This document shows, piece after piece, positions 59,297 to 64,000 of a DNA stretch of 64,000 nucleotides. The notes beneath the pieces were generated by a model. It made no database searches, was not told where the DNA came from, and was given only the letters and a program-made list of their open reading frames with translations. Every line of letters starts with the position of its first letter. Position 1 is the first letter of the stretch. The translations under genes and the position numbers were made by a program. Source of the stretch: JANWHZ01 sp035758575 (GTDB lineage: Bacteria > Patescibacteriota > Saccharimonadia > Saccharimonadales > UBA4665); the NCBI GenBank assembly GCA_035758575.1, contig DASTXH010000031.1, positions 62,001-126,000 on the forward strand, written 5' to 3'.

Positions 59297-61012
59297 ATGG
59301 CTATTCGATACAAGGCTGCGTCCGCGGTGACGTGTGCGGTTATACTAGTGCTGGCAGCCATAAGCCCTGCGCTCGCCGCAGCCTTCTCCGGCATTGGGGC
59401 GGGCACCCAGGCAAACCCCTATCGCATCACCACCTGCGCGCAACTCGGCGAAATGGCAGGCAATCTTGCCGCCTACTATGTTTTGAATAACGATATCAAC
59501 TGCAATAACACCACGTTTACTCCGGTCGGCGGCCTCGGCGGCGGGACGCCGTTTACCGGCACGCTTGACGGACTAGGTCACAGCATCGAAAACATCAATT
59601 TCACCAACTGCGGCATATTTTGCTCGACAAACGGCGCGACCATCAAAAACCTCTCTATTGCCAGCGGAACGTCTACCGTTCCGCAGCATTACTACCACGG
59701 CAGCTTCGTTGGCTACGCAGACAACACCACCATGGTCAACCTGCACTCTGCGCTAACAATCACTGCAGACAGCTACGACTATGTAGGCGGCATCGTGGGG
59801 TTCATGGACAATACCAATACGGTCAGCGACAGCTCATTTACCGGCAGCATTACGCTTACCGGCACCGACGGCTATGCCGGCGGCATTACCGGCTACCTTT
59901 GGGCGGCTAGTGACAGCATCAGCAACAGCTAAGGTGCGGCCGCTATTACGCTTGCGAGCACCTCCAGTTTACAATCCGGCAGTGAGATTGTCGGTGGATC
60001 GTATGCCGGCACACTCACCAACGTCTACGGTGCCGGCAACATAGCCGACCAGGCGGCCTCGGGCAGCTCCAACCGCATAGGCGCGCTGGTTGCCACCGCA
60101 TCGGGAAACACCATAACAAACTCATTTGCGGCCACGCCCGTAAGCGGCAGCAACACCATCGGCGCACTTTTTGGATCTGCCAGCAGCATTACCACCACCA
60201 ATGCCTACTTCGACCAAACGGCTGCGGGCATTGGCGCTTGTGCCGGCAGCGGTACAGTGGCATGCACGGCGGTAAACGCCAGCGACGCCAGTCCCGCATA
60301 TTTCTTCAACAATACCGCCAACCACCCACTGGATGCCTGGGACTTTTCAGCCATCTGGAGGACAAACGCCACCAGCTACCCCACGCTGCGCAATCTTGAC
60401 GCGTTCAGCAGGGCAGGCGTACCTAATAACGGTGATGCGAACGGCGACGGTACCGCCGATGCATACCAGCCGAACGTCCTTGACGTCAGGGACGCCAACG
60501 GCGTCTGGGCAACTGTCGCTGTAGCAGGCAGCAGCAGCAACTGCGAGCTCGGCAGCCCTACTTCCGCTAGCGCGCAAGCCCTTACCGGCTATAGCGCCCT
60601 CACCAGCCTAACAGGCTTCAGCATCTATTGCGCCAGTACCGGGGCCACGGTATCAGTTTCGATCATATACGACAAAGTGTACGCCAACCCCACCGTACGG
60701 TACTACAATACCGCGACCCATTCGTTGACCGCCATTCCAAACGCAACCCTTGCTACGGTCACTATAGGCGGCACTACCAAAACCGAACTGACCTACACCC
60801 TGACCGACGGATCATCGCTGGATGAAGATGGTAGCGCAAATGGTATCATCGTGGATCCCATAGTATTGTATGCACCCGTCATAGCATCACCCAACACCGG
60901 CTACGGACGCGCCGGAACCTATAGCGGGAGCAACCTGCTAGCCGGCGGATTATTCGGCTTCGGCGTAGCGCTCGTAGCCGTTGCGGCCATGTACCGACGT
61001 CAACGCGCGTAA
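59297..61012 (+). pseudogene. GLUG-type surface protein, in-frame TAA
   Basis: One continuous frame broken only by TAA at 59930-59932. Before it: signal peptide (ending SPALAAA) and a beta-helix with a GLUG-type start (PYRITTCAQLGEMAGNL). After it: more GLUG repeats (about residues 212-340), a choice-of-anchor U domain (DGSSLDEDGSANGIIVDP) and PNTGYG, a hydrophobic span and YRRQRA. The residue at the break is probably Tyr (NS-Y-GAAAIT); TAC or TAT to TAA is one base change. As read, only the first 211 residues would be made and these lack the anchor. Confidence 0.8.
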
Positions 61013-61213
61013 CAAACAGGCAGACAAAGAAACATATTCAGTACAAAAGCCGTCCAAAATGGTGACAGATATGCTATGCGCCAAATAAACAGTGCCCGTA
61101 TCATCGGGGCCAAGCAACGCCGCATGCAGCACATCAGCTATCCAACATGTTGGCCGCTGGCAAGCGGCACCGGTACATAGTTGCAAGCGCGCTGTCCTGC
61201 AAGACGCAGCCGG

Positions 61214-63833
61214 CTATTTGCTGCGACGGCGACGGATTATATACAGAGCGATCACCAGCAGGAGCACGCACATGCTGGTGCCAACCCCATAGGCCGCATA
61301 GCGGCCGGATTGCGTCCGCATAAGGGGCCTGGCTGAAGCCGACAGGTATACCGCAGCCTGCGTAATCTCGGCAAAACGCAGTTGGGCTACGCCGTTATGT
61401 ATGCTCTCCAGTGTAATAGATACATCGGGTATGCCATCGCCATTTGCGTCAACCCGCTTGGTTTCGCCGACATTCAGGTGCAATGTTTGCGGCGTGGAGT
61501 GGATGGTAAGCACTGCATAGTCTCCGCCCACGTCGGACACCACGGCCGTATGCGTCACTGCCTGCACGCGGAACGTAACCGACTGGCTGGCGCCAAGCTG
61601 TACCATCTTGCCCGTACCGGACGTATACGAAGAGAAGTCATTTAATAGTAGCAGCGTATCTACAGCCTTGCTCGGCGATGGTGCCGGCTGCATCGCCGGG
61701 GTCGTACCAATGGTACTAGCCTGATCGGTGCTTGCCGCTGCAAGAGAGGCCGCGGTATTGCCAGCAGCGGAAGCCGCGCGCAAGGACAATACTTCCGGCG
61801 GCAGAATAGGGCGAAAAATTACCCACCGCATCCTCGGCTTTCACCCGTAAATACCAGGTGCCATCGGCCAGCGCCGAAGGCATAGTAAACGCATGAGAAC
61901 CGGCTACAGCCGATGACACGCCACTAGTGAAGCCGGCATCCTGCGACCATTCAACCGTATACGGCGTTGCCGCCAGCCCGGACCCAGTGTCCGATGATGC
62001 GGTCCAAGCCCAGACGGGAGTCGTATCGGTTGTGGCAGTAGCCGGCGTTGGCCTGCCCGGAATGCTTGGTGCCGTCGTGTCCACGAGCACATTGCCCGCA
62101 GGCGAATACGCCGAATTATTTCCGGCGCCATCTGCAGCCCGGACGCGCACATACCACATACCGTCGGCCAGGCTGCCAATTGCCAATGCATTCGTAGCCG
62201 ATGTAGCCGTATGCAGGCCCGTTGCGAACGAACTATCCTGTGACCACTGCACCGTATATGCAGGGCTTGCCAGGCCCGAACCACTGTCGGACGACGCCGT
62301 CCATGTCCAATCCGTATCCGTCGCCGGCGTTTGGCTGGCAGCGCCGGCTGGCGTTCCTGGCGTAACCGGTGGCGTAGCATCAACCTTAAAGGCTATGCCG
62401 CCAGCATTAGCACTACTGAAACCGGAGCTATTATTACTGTTATCAATAGTCTTCACGCGCCAATAGTAGGCACCGTCGGCCAATGTTTGCCCGGCGCTGC
62501 CCGCCGCATAGGTACCGCTGCCGGCAGCCTGGCCGACCGTAAAGCCAAAGCTCCCCTGGCTGCCCAAAGCGGACGTATAATCAACCACCGGGCTCGCAAA
62601 GGTGCCGGAGGTATCTATCTGTATTTCGTATTTTACGGTTGCGCTGCCGTTGGGGTCGCTGAGGGTAAACGAAAATACCGGCTGGCTGCTGGTGCCATAC
62701 CCACCCCCGACCACGCCCGCCGGTCCCAAAGCGCTCGGTGTGTTAGGATTGGATGATGTATTAGCTTGCCACTGCAAATAAGGGTAGCCATTGTTGATAG
62801 TGCCGCTGCCGTCAATCGCCCAAATTGTAGTAAAATCCCAACCGCTGTAGGTAGACTGCGTCTTCATGGCGGCGGTAGTCTCGCCGACCACGCCCGCACC
62901 GCCCATGGACGTCGCCAGGCCCGACGACTGCGTGTCCCAGTACGACGATGCTATGCTGGTATATTGGCCGCCAGATAGCCCGCCGGTGCCAGACGGAAGG
63001 CTGCCCGACACAACGGTAACCGGCCCGGTGGAATACAAGTTACTCTTGGAGCCGCTGTTATAGTCGTTGCCCAGCAGGCCGCCAACCGAGCCTTGGTCAT
63101 AGGGGGTGGCAACACCTATATATACGCTGCTGCGCGAATAAGAATCATGGATAGTGGCCGCGGTGCTGCCAAACGCTTCACCGGCAAGTCCGCCGGAACA
63201 GCAGCTGGCGGAGGCAACCGGCGGGTTGAACGTCACCGATACATTTGCATAGTCGTAGGCCATCGCCCCCTGATTTGAACCGACCAGGCCGCCCACGCGC
63301 TCCGTGCCCGTCACCGTACCGCCGCTGACGCCGCTTTGCTGCACAGTGCCATTGTTTTCGCCCGCCAGCGCACCCACATCTATAGCGCCCGTGACGTTTA
63401 CGTTGCTGAGTGTGGTGTTCTGGATAACGCCGCCGGTACCGACGTACCCGAACAGTCCGACGTAGCTGGTACCGGAGCTATTGACGTACAGGTTGCTGAT
63501 CGTCTTATAGTTGCCGTCGAAGTGGCCGTAAAAATAATTGGGATACGCCCCGAGCGGCGTCCAGCCGCTGCCGGTGCTGTATGCGCTTAGGTCGATATTG
63601 TTCATGAGCTTAAAGTACTTGCTGGCGTTGCCTGAGCCAAGGTAAGCACTTATACCCGCCAGGTCGGCCGCGGTAGTAATTTGATAGGGGTCGCTCGACG
63701 TACCGGTACCGCCGGAAAATGCGAATACCGGCTCGGGCAAGGAAAGACTGCCGATAGCCGAAAATACCAGACACGCCGCCAGCACCACACATGCGAAGCG
63801 CCGAGTCTGTCCGAAACCAATACGTAGCCCCAC
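61214..63833 (-). pseudogene. GLUG plus FnIII surface protein, frameshifted
   Basis: From GTG 63833 (GAGGGG 6 nt upstream, TATCAT box about 63868): signal peptide, GLUG beta-helix (about 40-330), then three FnIII-like repeats (WTASSDSGSGLA and YTVEWSQD appear in two) to about residue 680. Near 61775-61781 (CGCGCGC on the plus strand) the frame shifts; the frame -1 ORF from there has a SITLESIHNGVAQL domain, a hydrophobic span and RRRRSK. No PNTGYG or LPXTG is visible in this end. A real frameshift, a slippage or a sequencing error could each explain it. Confidence 0.75.
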
Positions 63834-64000
63834 GTTTTGCCCCTCAAATAGCTCATGTTTATGATAGCAGCAACCGCCGCCGATACACAACTGCCCGTGC
63901 ATGCAGCCGGTGGTAGCGCTGTTTTTGCGCCGCGCACGAAACAGATACACCTGGGCCGCCGGCGGATCTAACGGTGGCAGTTCAGCAGCCGCACATATTA

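Noticed and set aside
1..64000. CRISPR array, rRNA or tRNA genes
   Set aside because: No regularly spaced short repeats, no rRNA-like sequence and no complete cloverleaf were seen on reading.
1..64000. UGA-as-glycine code (as in Gracilibacteria)
   Set aside because: TGA ends genes in many ATGA junctions and no internal TGA interrupts the conserved proteins.

Overview
The window looks like chromosomal DNA of a Candidatus Saccharibacteria (TM7, Patescibacteria/CPR) member with about 50 % GC; this is an inference from content, not from a marker gene. Supporting signs are a minimal type IV secretion operon with a PrgI-type component, a heliorhodopsin, sortases with LPXTG-like substrates and no outer-membrane genes, many single-span envelope proteins, and very frequent leaderless starts (a TANNNT -10 box 6-9 nt before the start codon). 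The code is the standard bacterial one: TGA, TAG and TAA all end genes, and operon joints use ATGA overlaps.

Layout. 1-347: C-terminal end of a replication-relaxation-type protein. 444-4295: accessory genes (DUF3768, a membrane-anchored HEPN-like protein, two unknowns). 4647-9551: an unusual small-molecule or nucleotide cluster (PrnB/IDO-like enzyme, GHMP kinase, deoxyribosyltransferase-like protein, methyltransferase, P-loop kinase, convergent HAM1 pyrophosphatase) with the same 17-bp palindrome at two of its gene starts. 9636-19785: type IV secretion operon on the minus strand (VirB2, VirB6, PrgI, short VirB4-N-like protein, VirB4, CHAP hydrolase, coupling ATPase), interrupted by a 771-residue zinc-ribbon/nuclease gene. 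19895-23692: small envelope proteins, two XRE regulators with twin operators, and a phospholipase D-like protein.

23.7-33.1 kb: ABC exporters, a MarR regulator, an RRM protein, a glycosyltransferase, a heliorhodopsin and a Doc toxin. Several of these units are separated by related intergenic elements with terminator hairpins; two copies of a roughly 150-bp structured repeat bracket the region. 33.2-38.1 kb: type III restriction-modification system. 38.2-43.9 kb: PPC-domain protein, flavin reductase, class E-like sortase with an LADTG substrate, a metallo-beta-lactamase gene broken by a TAG, and small proteins. 44.0-47.4 kb: a redox module (FNR-like membrane reductase, ApbE, ferric-reductase-like cytochrome, Ig-like lipid-side protein). 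47.4-49.9 kb: HigBA-type operon, an Mrr-like endonuclease and IS200/IS605-like hairpins. 50-55.9 kb: sensor kinase with receiver, hydrolase and reductase genes. 56-63.8 kb: cell-surface island with a glycosyltransferase, three large surface proteins and a second sortase.

Two of the three large surface proteins, and the metallo-beta-lactamase gene, carry a single disabling lesion in an otherwise intact reading frame. No tRNA, rRNA or CRISPR array was seen.
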